From positions 1 to 64,000 of the forward strand of contig JAEEQP010000014.1 in NCBI GenBank assembly GCA_016285355.1: DNA of 64,000 bases. Reading direction: 5' to 3'. Source of the DNA: Bacteroidales bacterium (GTDB lineage: Bacteria; Bacteroidota; Bacteroidia; Bacteroidales; F082). Position 1 is the first letter of the stretch, and each line of letters starts with the position of its first letter. Position numbers and translations under genes: made by a program. The notes under the pieces are model-generated. The model saw only the letters and a program-made list of their open reading frames with translations. It was not told the origin of the DNA and ran no database searches. Shown here in pieces: positions 28,016 to 38,900 of this stretch.

Positions 28016-31000
28016 ATGAAAAGAATTCTACCAACTACAGTTTTGTTTGCCATGATAGCAATTCTTTCGAATCTTGCTATGGCACAGACTTTTACCTATC
28101 CTGTCAATGGGCAGCAAGGTTTCAATCTGACCGAAAAGACCAGAGGTGGGCTACACATTAGCTACAACTTGGGTCAGTTTTCATTGAACACAATCAACTA
28201 TCGCGGTGAAGACATGTCTGAAATCACTATTTCGGGTGTGTGTTTGCCTAATGCAGAGGGTTGTCCCGATTTGCCTGTGGAAAGCAGGATGTTGGCCATC
28301 CCGCATGGCGCAACTGCTACACTTAACGTAGTGCATTTCGAGACAGAAATCATCAGGGATGTGAACATTGCGCCTGCTCTTCGCATTCAGGCCATGAATG
28401 AAGAACCCGAAAGGAATTATGTGAAAGACATGAACGTTTACGGAAGGAATGCTTATTATCCTGCCGAACCTTTTGCTATGGGGACATCGTACATCCGGGG
28501 CGTTGATGCCGTGACTGTGGCCATTTCTCCTTTCCAGTACAACCCTGTCACAAGGGAGCTTGTGGTCTATACCAATGTTGAGCTTTCGGTGTCCTTTGAA
28601 GGGGGTACTGGCCAATTTGGTGACAACCGTCTGCGTTCGCCCTATTGGGATCCCATCCTCGCCGCAGAGCTGATGAACTATGACCAGTTGCCCGCCATTG
28701 ATTATGAGGCACGCATGCAACAGTGGCTGCGCGATGGAGCCGAAGGTGCTGAATACCTCATCATTACGCCTAACAACGATGCTTGGGCCGAATATGCCAA
28801 CCAATTGCGGGACTATCGTACCCGCCAAGGCATCCTTACCAAAGTGGTTCGTCTCGATGAGATGCCCGCCACCACAACCGATGAAATGAAGGCTTGGTTC
28901 CACAATGCCTACAACACATGGGAAATTGCACCAGTAGCCGTTTGCCTTTTGGGCGACCATGGCACTGATATGAGCCAATATATCCCTGCTGAAACTCTAT
29001 TCCATTCGGAATCATACGGAGACTATATCACAGACAACGGCTATGCCGATGCTTCGGGTGACAATTTGCCTGACATGGTTTTCTCGCGACTGGTCGCTCA
29101 AGATGCCTCGGAACTGCCTGTCTTTGTGGGCAAACAAATCGAATATGAATATACCAATCCTAATATGGATTATAATTTTTACGACAAGCCAATTACAAGT
29201 TGTGGATGGGAACCCAGAATGTGGTCTGCGCTTGGTGCTGAGATTCCTGGCGGTTATTTGCGTAACCAGGGCTATCATCCTCGTCGTATCAATAGTATTA
29301 GTAATGGTGAACCAGGGCCAACGCCAGGAGAATCTTGGTCAAATTGGTCAGATACGTGGCCGATAGTCAATTATTTTGGACCTGAAGGGACAGGATACAT
29401 TCCTGCTACTCCATACGAGTTGGGCGGTTGGACTGGTGGAACGGCTGCACAAATAGTGCAAGCCGTTAATGAAGGTGCTTTTTGGTTGCATAATGATGGT
29501 CATGGCAATGTTACTTTTATGGGTACACCTTTTATGGAAAATAGCGATGTGGCTCAGACCACCAATGTCGGGAAACTCCCCTTTGTCATCATGAGCAATT
29601 GCTCTACAGGAGAATTCAATGCTTCTATAGATTGTTTTACAGAAGCATGGATGAGGCATACCTATAATGGTAATAATGCTGGTGCTGTAGGTGTAATTAG
29701 TGCAACACAGGTTTCCTACAATGCTGTTAATGAATTATTGTATTGGGGAATGTATGATTATTTTGAAGATGACTTTATGCCAACATACGGAACGGATGTA
29801 GAAAATTCGGGAAGCTGGATGCCTGCCTTTGGAAATGTTGCTGGAAAATACTTTCTTTCACAAACTTCATGGGAATCAAATGGACCTATTAAAGAAAAAA
29901 CATTTAATCTGTTTACTGCCCATTGTGATGCCTTTTTACGCATTTATACTCAAGTTCCACAAGAAACATCTGCTTTTCATCCCGAAAGTATCATCACAAG
30001 CCAAGGTGAAATCACTGTCATGGCACCTGTGGGCTGTGTCATCTGTTTGTCGAAGGCGAATCAAGAAGGAGGTGTGGATATCTTGGCGGTCGCTACGGCC
30101 ACAGGCACATATCAAAACATAACTTTTGAACCTCAAATGGCTGCAACGGAAATCAAGATTGTGGTTACGGGACAGAACTATCTCCGTTATGAAGGAATCA
30201 TGGAAGTGGTCTCCCCCGAGGGTGCATACCTTGTTGTAGAGGACTATACTCCTCATGCGGCTCCCGTCAACCAACAAACCAATCTCGGCATGAGCTTCAG
30301 GAATTTGGGTAATATGGCCTCTTCGGGTATGACAACCATTAATCTTAGCACATCGGATGAAAGACTTAATATTATCAATGGAACTGCCACAATGGAAACC
30401 ATTGTGCCGAATGAAACCATCAACTTGGAGAGTGCTTTCAGTTTCATCATTGCTGATGGAGTTCAAGATGGAACAGAGTTCCCTTTTGAGGTAACCATGA
30501 GTTGTGGAGATAAAACCTGGACGGGCTATGGCGTCATTACTGCCCAACAGGCCGCATTTGAATATTTAGGCATGTCATGGTCTGGAGGCTTTGTTCCTGG
30601 GGAAACCTTGACCGTCACAGCCACTTTCAAAAACACAGGTCATTATGAGGCTGTTGGTGCGGTTGCACAGATAGCATCAACAAGTCCATACGTTTCGTTT
30701 GAGAATGAAACTTACGAAATAGGGGTCGTTGGAATCAATGAGGAAGTTGAATGCTCGATTAATGTGAGCATTTCCCCTGATTGCCCAGAAACAGAATCTA
30801 TTCCACTGCTGTTTTCCATCAATGCAAATGGCAATGTTTCCACCGAAGCTCCAGCTTTGTTGAGGAATACATGTAACCTCACATTTAATCTTTATTCATC
30901 ATGGAGCACTGGCTGGAATGATAATATTTTGGTAGTCGATTTTAGTGATGGTACTCCAACTATGGGGCTTTATCTTGAACAGGGGCAATATTCCCATTCT

Positions 31001-34000
31001 TTCATTGTACCAATTGGAGAGGGCGTTCATGTCACCTTGAGTTGGGTTTCTGGCTCCTATACTGAGAAGTGCTCTTTTAATGTGGAATATGAAAACGGGG
31101 TGGTCTTATATCAAGGAACAAATCTCCATGCAGGTTTGTTGTATGAATTTGACATGAACTGTGATGACCAATTCTCACCGCTTAATGTTGCTGTCAGTGC
31201 AGAACCAGCAGAAGGAGGTGTCGTGACAGGAGGTGGTGCCTATGAACCAGGCGAGACTTGTACCATTACAGCCATCGCAAATGAGACTTATACTTTTGTC
31301 AACTGGACAGAAAACGATGTTGTGGTTTCTACCAATCCCACCTATTCTTTTACGGTCATGGCCAATCATGATTTCGTTGCCCATTTCATGCCTCCGCTTG
31401 CCATTACTGTTAGCCCCAATATCGAAGAAGGCGGCATGGTAACTGGAGAAGGATTGTACGGTTATGGTGAAACGTGTACCCTTACGGCATCAGTCAATGA
31501 AAACTATGTGTTTGATAGTTGGACCAAAGACGGCGTTGTGGTTTCCTATTTTTCCACCTATACTTTTACTGTTACAGAAGATGTCAACTATGTGGCCAAC
31601 TTTGAATTAGTTGATAACGGAATTATCATAGGAGACGCTGTGAGCGAAAGTAATAATCTCCCCAGCATTTCGGATTGGTATAGTAAATTCTCTCTTTCAC
31701 AACAAATTTATACTGCGGATGAGATAGGATCGGCGTGTATGATTACGGGTGTCGCTTTCTTCAATACAGGCAATCAAAATGTACTCAGTTATACCATTTA
31801 CATGAAACATACGGATAAAAACAGTTTCATTAATGGAAATGACTGGATTTCCGTTGTAGAATCTGACGAAGTGTTTAATGGTGATTTCGTAATGGCAGCG
31901 GGAAATTGGACCTACATTGATTTTGATCGACCATTTTATTATGATGGCTCCTCAAATCTTGCTTTGATTGTTGATGAGAACTATTACAGTTCAAACGGTA
32001 TGAAATGCAGAGTGTTTAATACCGGGGAATATCAATCAATTCGTATGAGTAGTTCTCAAATCAATTATGATCCGACCAATCTTTCTGGCTATTATGGCAG
32101 TCGAGGTTTGGAGAAGAATCAGATTGTTTTCACCCAACTGATGCCATCAACCGATCCAGTCACCGTCACGGTCATTGCCAATCCTGTCGAGGCAGGCATT
32201 GTGAGTGGCAGCGGAGCGTACTACTTGGGCGATACATGTAACGTCACTGCAACGTCAAATGAAGGTTATTGCTTTGCCCATTGGACGAAAAATGGCAAAG
32301 TGGTTTCATCTGATGCTGATTACAGCTTCGTTGTGGTTGGAGAAAGTGTCATGACGGCTCATTTTGTGCCGGAAGGGAACATCGATTTTTTTGATGACAA
32401 TGTGAAAGCCATCTGTGTGGCCAACTGGGATACCAATGGCGATGGTGAATTGAGCTATGTTGAAGCTGCATCCGTGAGGAATATTGGTACTGTATTCAGG
32501 GAGAATACCACCATTACCTCGTTTGAAGAACTACAATATTTCATTGGTTTGACCTCCATATACAATTATGCTTTTTACAATTGTATCAGTTTGACAGGTT
32601 CACTGACCATTCCTACTTCTATCACTTTGATAGGCAATTCTGCTTTTCGAGGTTGTAGCGGTTTGACTTCATTGACTATCGGCAATTCTGTGACATTGAT
32701 TGACGGATATGCTTTCTATGGTTGCAGCGGCTTGACAGAAGTTCGTTATTTGGGTGATTTGGCCGAATGGTGCAATATTCAATTTGGTGGTAATATTTAT
32801 TATTCAAATCCTCTTTTTTGTGCCCACAAACTGTTTATTAATAACGAATTGGTAACTAATTTGGTAATTCCTGAATCTGTAACGGAATTAAAGCCTTATG
32901 TGTTTTGTGGAGCCTCATGTTTGACTTCACTGACCATTCCGAATACTGTCACTTCGATAGGTAACTATGCTTTCTATGATTGTTGGCGTTTGACAGGTTC
33001 ACTGACCATCCCGAATTCTGTGACTTCGATTGGCAGTGCTGCTTTCGCTCGTTGTTGGGGTTTTACTGGTGCATTGACCATCCCGAATTCTGTGACTTCG
33101 ATAGGTAGTTCTGCTTTCTCTGGTTGTAGGAGCTTTACAGGTTCACTGATTATTCCGGATTCTGTGACCTCAATAGGAGGCAGCGCTTTTTATGGTTGTA
33201 GTGGCTTGACGGGCTCATTGATTATTCCTAATTCTGTGACTTCAATAGGAGGTTCTGCTTTCTCTGGTTGTAGTGGCATGACAGGCTCTTTGATTATTCC
33301 CAATTCTGTCACATTGATAGGTGCTGAAGCATTTAGGAATTGTAGCGGTTTTACGGGTTCATTGACTATTCCGAATTCTGTCACTTCGATGGGTTATCGA
33401 GTTTTCCAAGGTTGCAGCGGCTTGACAGGTTCACTGACCATTTCTAGTTCGCTTACTTCCATAAGTCTGTCTGCTTTCGAAGGTTGTAGCAGCTTGACAG
33501 GTACACTTACCATACCGAGTTCTATCACTTCTATAGACAATAATGCATTCTATGGGTGTAGTGGGTTGACTGAAATGATTATTTTTGCAGAGATGCCTCC
33601 GACCATGGGAACGAGTGTGTTAAGTGGCATATCTATCGACATTCCAGTGTATGTGCCTTGTGAATCTGTTGGAGCATACCAAAATGCTCAAGGTTGGGAT
33701 AGTTTCTCTAATATTATTGGGATGTGTTCTTCGGGAACGATTACCGTTTCTTCCGTTCCGACTGAAGGAGGAGAAGTTACAGGTGCTGGAGTTTATGAAC
33801 CTGGCACTTTGTGTACTGTTATTGCTTCGCCAAATGAGGGTTATACCTTTGTCTGTTGGAAGGAAAATGGTATAGTGGTCTCTACTCAAATCGAATACAC
33901 ATTTACCGTTTCCATTGATCGAAATCTGGTAGCCCTTTTTGTTACGGATGGAAACATTGTATTTGCTGATGCCAATGTGAAAGCCATTTGCGTTGCCACT

Positions 34001-35827
34001 TGGGATACCAATGGTGATGGTGAATTGAGTTATGCTGAAGCTGCCATGGTGACAACTCTTGGAAGTTTATTTAGGTATAATAATGAAATCACTTCATTTG
34101 AAGAATTGCAATATTTCGTCAGCTTGACCACTATAGACAACTATGCTTTTGGTGATTGTACCAATTTGGCAGGTTCGTTGATTATCCCCAATTCCGTGAC
34201 CACAATTGGCCAAGAAGCATTTGAAGGCTGTAGTGGCTTGACGGGTTCGTTGATTATCCCCAATTCTGTCACTGAGATAGTTTATGGTGCTTTTTTGGGC
34301 TGTAGCGGTTTGACTTCTTTGACCATCGGTAATTCCATCACCTCGATAGGTAATTGTGCTTTTAGAAATTGTAGCGGATTGGCTTCGTTAACTATCTTTG
34401 CGGAAACGCCTCCTACGTTGGTAAGTACAAATGCTTTCGATAATAGGACATTACCTATTTATGTGCCTTGCGATGCAGTGGAGACCTACCAAAACGCATC
34501 TACCTGGAGCTGGTTCACAAACATAGCAGGTATGTGCTCTGGCGAGATTGCGGTGACGGTAAATCCGTCTGAAGGCGGTACGGCGACAGGGGCAGGTTAC
34601 TATGAAGGTGGTGAAACTTGCACGCTCACCGCTACAGCCAATGAAGGCTATGTGTTCAACTGTTGGACAAAGAACGGCGAAGTGGTATCATATCTTTCCT
34701 CATTCACAATAACTATGACGGGGGGGGCAGAATTCGTAGCGAACTTTCAATTGATGGATAATGGCGTACTCATTGGTGATGGAGAAATGAGTAGTAAATA
34801 CCTTCCTAGTTATTCAAGACATGGTTATACATTATCACAACAAATTTTTACTATAGATGAAATTGGAATGAATGCTTGTGAAATCATCAGTGTTGCTTTT
34901 TTCAACACCCTGCAATCTTATCCGCGCGATTTTATGATTTACATGGTTAGCACAGACAAAACATCATTTGAGAATGAATCCGATTGGATTACTGTTACGG
35001 AATCCGATTTGGTGTTCAATGGTACAGTTGCTTTAAATCAAGATTGTTGGACGACTATATATTTCAATTCGCCATTCGCATATGATGGCACGTCCAACCT
35101 TGCATTGATTATAGATGATAACACAAGTAGTTATTGGTATGCTCCAGACGGTATAAAATGTCTCACGTTCAGTACAGGTATGAATCAAACATTATGTATC
35201 AATGCTGATATTACAAATAATCATACAAATTATGACCCGTATAATCCATCTGATTATACAGGCTTGCTGATGTCGGAGAAGAACCAAGTCATATTTGGCA
35301 TCACACTTACAACCGAACAGCAGACCATCGCCTTCACCCAAGGCTGGAACTGGTTCTCCACCAACGTAGAAATCACCTTGGACGACCTTGAAAATGCCCT
35401 CGTGGAAGCTTTGCCAGGCACGACAATCAACATCAAGTCACAGACCCAAAACGTCAAGTACCAAAACGGCAGATGGACAGGACAGTTGACAGCTTTGGAT
35501 ATGACCCAGATGTACATGATTTCGGTAGAGAATGATTGCGAGATTTCGCTTGAAGGCATGCCTATCGATCCATCAGGGCTCACGGTTACCATCAACAATG
35601 GAGCCAACTGGATAGCTTTCCCCTACAGCGAGAGTATGAGCGTTACGGACTTCTTCGGCTCGTTCCCGGTGAATAACGACCAGGTCAAATCACAGTCGCA
35701 AAACGCGAGATACCAAGGCAACAGATGGGCCGGACAATTGAACACGCTTGTGCCAGGAAAGGGCTATCTGTACATCTCGAATACACCAGGAAGTAGGACT
35801 TTCACCTTCCCTGTGGGTGCGAAATAG
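28016..35827 (+). CDS. Secreted gingipain-like (C25) cysteine peptidase with InlB, LRR and GWNW modules
   Basis: The 2603-residue protease has a signal peptide (MKRILPTTVLFAMIAILSNLAMAQ) and a propeptide-like region (about 25-240). The C25 catalytic domain (about 245-640) shows the catalytic His496 in NDGHGNVTF and Cys529 in FVIMSNCSTGEFN. CARDB/Ig-like segments follow, then a module related to DLYDSYGDG (NLYSSWSTGWND), five InlB-like repeats, two LSQQIY modules (about 1202-1376 and 2248-2432) and two EF-hand plus LRR_5 blocks (about 1462-1860 and 1985-2130). A GWNW double repeat ends it (2434-2603). Gingipains are T9SS cargo, but no classical tail is visible here. Codon use turns AT-rich at about 29140-29960 and again in the LRR blocks. 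Confidence 0.9.
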   Translation: MKRILPTTVLFAMIAILSNLAMAQTFTYPVNGQQGFNLTEKTRGGLHISYNLGQFSLNTINYRGEDMSEITISGVCLPNAEGCPDLPVESRMLAIPHGATATLNVVHFETEIIRDVNIAPALRIQAMNEEPERNYVKDMNVYGRNAYYPAEPFAMGTSYIRGVDAVTVAISPFQYNPVTRELVVYTNVELSVSFEGGTGQFGDNRLRSPYWDPILAAELMNYDQLPAIDYEARMQQWLRDGAEGAEYLIITPNNDAWAEYANQLRDYRTRQGILTKVVRLDEMPATTTDEMKAWFHNAYNTWEIAPVAVCLLGDHGTDMSQYIPAETLFHSESYGDYITDNGYADASGDNLPDMVFSRLVAQDASELPVFVGKQIEYEYTNPNMDYNFYDKPITSCGWEPRMWSALGAEIPGGYLRNQGYHPRRINSISNGEPGPTPGESWSNWSDTWPIVNYFGPEGTGYIPATPYELGGWTGGTAAQIVQAVNEGAFWLHNDGHGNVTFMGTPFMENSDVAQTTNVGKLPFVIMSNCSTGEFNASIDCFTEAWMRHTYNGNNAGAVGVISATQVSYNAVNELLYWGMYDYFEDDFMPTYGTDVENSGSWMPAFGNVAGKYFLSQTSWESNGPIKEKTFNLFTAHCDAFLRIYTQVPQETSAFHPESIITSQGEITVMAPVGCVICLSKANQEGGVDILAVATATGTYQNITFEPQMAATEIKIVVTGQNYLRYEGIMEVVSPEGAYLVVEDYTPHAAPVNQQTNLGMSFRNLGNMASSGMTTINLSTSDERLNIINGTATMETIVPNETINLESAFSFIIADGVQDGTEFPFEVTMSCGDKTWTGYGVITAQQAAFEYLGMSWSGGFVPGETLTVTATFKNTGHYEAVGAVAQIASTSPYVSFENETYEIGVVGINEEVECSINVSISPDCPETESIPLLFSINANGNVSTEAPALLRNTCNLTFNLYSSWSTGWNDNILVVDFSDGTPTMGLYLEQGQYSHSFIVPIGEGVHVTLSWVSGSYTEKCSFNVEYENGVVLYQGTNLHAGLLYEFDMNCDDQFSPLNVAVSAEPAEGGVVTGGGAYEPGETCTITAIANETYTFVNWTENDVVVSTNPTYSFTVMANHDFVAHFMPPLAITVSPNIEEGGMVTGEGLYGYGETCTLTASVNENYVFDSWTKDGVVVSYFSTYTFTVTEDVNYVANFELVDNGIIIGDAVSESNNLPSISDWYSKFSLSQQIYTADEIGSACMITGVAFFNTGNQNVLSYTIYMKHTDKNSFINGNDWISVVESDEVFNGDFVMAAGNWTYIDFDRPFYYDGSSNLALIVDENYYSSNGMKCRVFNTGEYQSIRMSSSQINYDPTNLSGYYGSRGLEKNQIVFTQLMPSTDPVTVTVIANPVEAGIVSGSGAYYLGDTCNVTATSNEGYCFAHWTKNGKVVSSDADYSFVVVGESVMTAHFVPEGNIDFFDDNVKAICVANWDTNGDGELSYVEAASVRNIGTVFRENTTITSFEELQYFIGLTSIYNYAFYNCISLTGSLTIPTSITLIGNSAFRGCSGLTSLTIGNSVTLIDGYAFYGCSGLTEVRYLGDLAEWCNIQFGGNIYYSNPLFCAHKLFINNELVTNLVIPESVTELKPYVFCGASCLTSLTIPNTVTSIGNYAFYDCWRLTGSLTIPNSVTSIGSAAFARCWGFTGALTIPNSVTSIGSSAFSGCRSFTGSLIIPDSVTSIGGSAFYGCSGLTGSLIIPNSVTSIGGSAFSGCSGMTGSLIIPNSVTLIGAEAFRNCSGFTGSLTIPNSVTSMGYRVFQGCSGLTGSLTISSSLTSISLSAFEGCSSLTGTLTIPSSITSIDNNAFYGCSGLTEMIIFAEMPPTMGTSVLSGISIDIPVYVPCESVGAYQNAQGWDSFSNIIGMCSSGTITVSSVPTEGGEVTGAGVYEPGTLCTVIASPNEGYTFVCWKENGIVVSTQIEYTFTVSIDRNLVALFVTDGNIVFADANVKAICVATWDTNGDGELSYAEAAMVTTLGSLFRYNNEITSFEELQYFVSLTTIDNYAFGDCTNLAGSLIIPNSVTTIGQEAFEGCSGLTGSLIIPNSVTEIVYGAFLGCSGLTSLTIGNSITSIGNCAFRNCSGLASLTIFAETPPTLVSTNAFDNRTLPIYVPCDAVETYQNASTWSWFTNIAGMCSGEIAVTVNPSEGGTATGAGYYEGGETCTLTATANEGYVFNCWTKNGEVVSYLSSFTITMTGGAEFVANFQLMDNGVLIGDGEMSSKYLPSYSRHGYTLSQQIFTIDEIGMNACEIISVAFFNTLQSYPRDFMIYMVSTDKTSFENESDWITVTESDLVFNGTVALNQDCWTTIYFNSPFAYDGTSNLALIIDDNTSSYWYAPDGIKCLTFSTGMNQTLCINADITNNHTNYDPYNPSDYTGLLMSEKNQVIFGITLTTEQQTIAFTQGWNWFSTNVEITLDDLENALVEALPGTTINIKSQTQNVKYQNGRWTGQLTALDMTQMYMISVENDCEISLEGMPIDPSGLTVTINNGANWIAFPYSESMSVTDFFGSFPVNNDQVKSQSQNARYQGNRWAGQLNTLVPGKGYLYISNTPGSRTFTFPVGAK

Positions 35828-35852
35828 TTTATTATAACTCAACTAATACGCA

Positions 35853-35890
35853 AAAACGACCGTTCTCTGATGAGGGCGGTCGTTTTGTTA
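35853..35890 (+). terminator. Terminator after the C25 peptidase gene
   Basis: The perfect 10-bp stem AAAACGACCG (35853-35862) and CGGTCGTTTT (35877-35886) resembles the terminator after the C10 gene at 14401. Confidence 0.75.
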
Positions 35891-35899
35891 TTAAAAAAT

Positions 35900-35930
35900 T
35901 TTGTTTTATCGGGTTTTTCTGTTAATTTTG
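35900..35930 (+). promoter_or_regulatory. Promoter of the BspA-like LRR gene
   Basis: TTTG (35900-35903) and TAATTTTG (35923-35930) are 19 bp apart, an almost ideal spacing. It lies 44 bp before the chosen start at 35975. Confidence 0.75.
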
Positions 35931-35974
35931 CACCCAATGACGCAAATAAATTACTCACAAAAAAAAGTATTAAT

Positions 35975-38900
35975 ATGAAAAACAGACATTTACATTCGGG
36001 AAAGGCATTGCATTCCGCCTTGTTTGTCCTGCTGCTGAGCGTTGCGGGAATGACGAAAATGTATGCCTACGATTTCAGCGCGGTTTGCGAAACGGGGCAA
36101 ACGTTGTACTACAACATTACGGACGCTGTAAACCATTATGTGGAATTGACCTGTCCGGGAATGTCTTCTTATAATAGCAGTTGGTCGGGATTTACCGAAC
36201 CCGCTGGTGATATTATCTTGCCGGAAAGTGTCCAATATGAAGGGAACACTTATACTGTCACTTCGATAAGCGCATGGGCCTTCTATGATTGCAGGGGCTT
36301 GACAGGATCTTTGACTATTCCCAACACCGTGGTTTCCATAGGTGAATATGCTTTCTATAGTTGCGGGAACTTTACGGGTAGCTTGGTCATTCCTGATGGC
36401 GTGACCAGAATTCCCCAATATGCATTTGCTAAATGCAGCGGCTTCAATGGCCTCGTCATCCCCAGTTCCGTGGTTTCCATACGCAGTCATGCATTCTATG
36501 GCTGCAACCACCTTGTTCAGGTAAGTATATCGGGCAATACGCTGACCCTGATAGGTGTGGGTGCTTTCGCTAAATGCAGGCGATTGACGGGCCACCTTGT
36601 TATTCCCAATTCCGTGACCAAGATACACGATGGCGCCTTTTCCGAGTGCAGCCGATTGACGGGTGTAACCATCGGCAGTTCAGTGACTTCCATCGGACAA
36701 TCGGCGTTTTATGAATGCAGCGGCCTAATGGAAATAGAAATCCCTCATTCTGTGACTTCCATCGGTGAGTGTGCATTTATGGGTTGTAGAAGCTTGACAT
36801 CGATAACCATCCCGAGTTCGGTGACCAATTTAGAATTCACAGAGAATTATGGGTGCAGGATATTTGCTGATTGCCCAAGTTTGGAACTAATAACAGTCGA
36901 AGCGGGCAATCCAGTTTATGACTCACGTGACAACTGCAACGCTATCATTAAAACCGAGACGAACCAATTATTCATAGGCTGCAAGAACACAATTATCCCT
37001 AATTCCGTGACCTCCATCGGAGGCCATGCGTTCTATGGTAGCGGTCTGACCTCAATAACCATCCCCAATTCCGTGACCTCTATCGGACAACAGGCATTTA
37101 GGTTCTGCACAAACTTGACCACGATAACCATCCCAAGTTCCGTAAACACAATGGGTAGCAGCTTGTTTGCTGATTGCAGCGCTTTGACCTCTGCTGAAAT
37201 CCTGTGTCCACTGACCTCAATCCCAAGCTATATGTTTTTGAATTGTGGCAGTCTGGCCTCTTTCGAAATCCCAGAGACCGTGACCATTATTGATATGTAT
37301 GCGTTTAGCCATTGTACAAGCTTGACCTCCATCGAAATCCCGAGTTCCGTGACCTCTGTCAAAATGTGTGCTTTTTATTCTTGTACTGGCCTGAACTCAA
37401 TAACCGTTTGGGCAGACAATCCACCTGCTTATGGTTACGATGTTTTTCAAGACGTAAACACATCCCTCATCACCCTCAATGTTCCTTGCGGTTCATTAGA
37501 GGCATATCAGAATGCCGAAGGTTGGAATGAGTTTACTGACTGTATTGAAATGTGCCCTTCCCATTGGACCCCTGTTGCCCCCGGGCTGTACTCGAATTCA
37601 ACCATCATCCAAGGAGTCATCTTCATCAATGGAGTTGAACAGTATTCCGACCAATTAGAGCTCGGTGTCTTCTGTGGCGAGGAATGCCGAGGCAGCCAAA
37701 GGGCATCCTATTTCCCACCAACGGGTCGTTATATCGTCCAAATGATGGTGTTCGGAGAAAACAACGATGTGCTTTCGTTCCGTTTGTATGACCATCAGCA
37801 GCAACAAGAGATTCTTTTGACTCCACCAGCGAATGTTGTCTTCAACGACGATGGGTACGGAACCCTGCTTGAGCCGTACGTGTTGAACTTCGCTTCTTCG
37901 GTAGTCCACACACGGACACTTGATATTGGCTGGAACTGGTATTCAACCTACATCGAGCAGAGTGGCATCGACGGACTCGGCCAGTTAGAGAACAGCATAG
38001 GAATTCCTAATGCCATCATCCAGTCGAAAGACGACGGCTTTGTCAAGTCAGGTCTGCGCAATGGCCAAGTAATTTGGAGAGGCGATTTGAGTTCCATCCA
38101 CAACGAGGAAATGTACAAGATTGGCACCAAGGAGGCTTGTGAAGCCACTATGGAAGGCCAAGTTACATATCCTTCAAACCACCCCATCACCATCAACAGA
38201 GGCTGGAACTGGATAGGCTTTCCGTGCAGTGAGAGGGTGAGCGTTAGCGAAGCTCTTTCAGGTTTCACGCCCCAAAACGACGACGTTATCAAGGGCATAA
38301 ACAGTTATACGACTTATTATTCCGATGGTAACTACAATTTCTGGTACGGCACCCTGAACACCTTGGAGCCTGGACAGGGTTACATGTACGGTTCGAAGAG
38401 CAATGCGACCAAGACCTTGGTCTACCAGACAGGTAGTAGAGGCGAAGCCACCCTTGCCAACATTACGCCCGAAAACAACTACTACCAACCGACAGAAGAC
38501 TATGCCGACAACATGACCCTGACCGCCATAGTTGAGTTGGACGGTGAGGAACTGCGTTCAGAAGATTACGAAATAGCAGCCTTCGTCGGCGACGAGTGCC
38601 GAGGCAGTGTCAAGTTGATGTATGTGGAGCCTGTCTACCGTTATGTCGCCTTCCTGACGGTTTTCGGCGAAAAGGAAGAAGAGCTACGTTTCGTGCTCAC
38701 CGATGGCGAGAACATGAATTGGTCGTCCGACGAATTGACTTTTGCTGTTGACGGCATGAGTGGCACCATTACCGAGCCGGCCACTTTGCATTTCGGGACT
38801 TCAGCCCAGCAGGATTATGTCAACATCTACCCCAATCCTTCCAATGGAGTCTTCAATATCGAGGGCAAGGGTATTTGTAGAGTCAATATCGTCAATGCGT

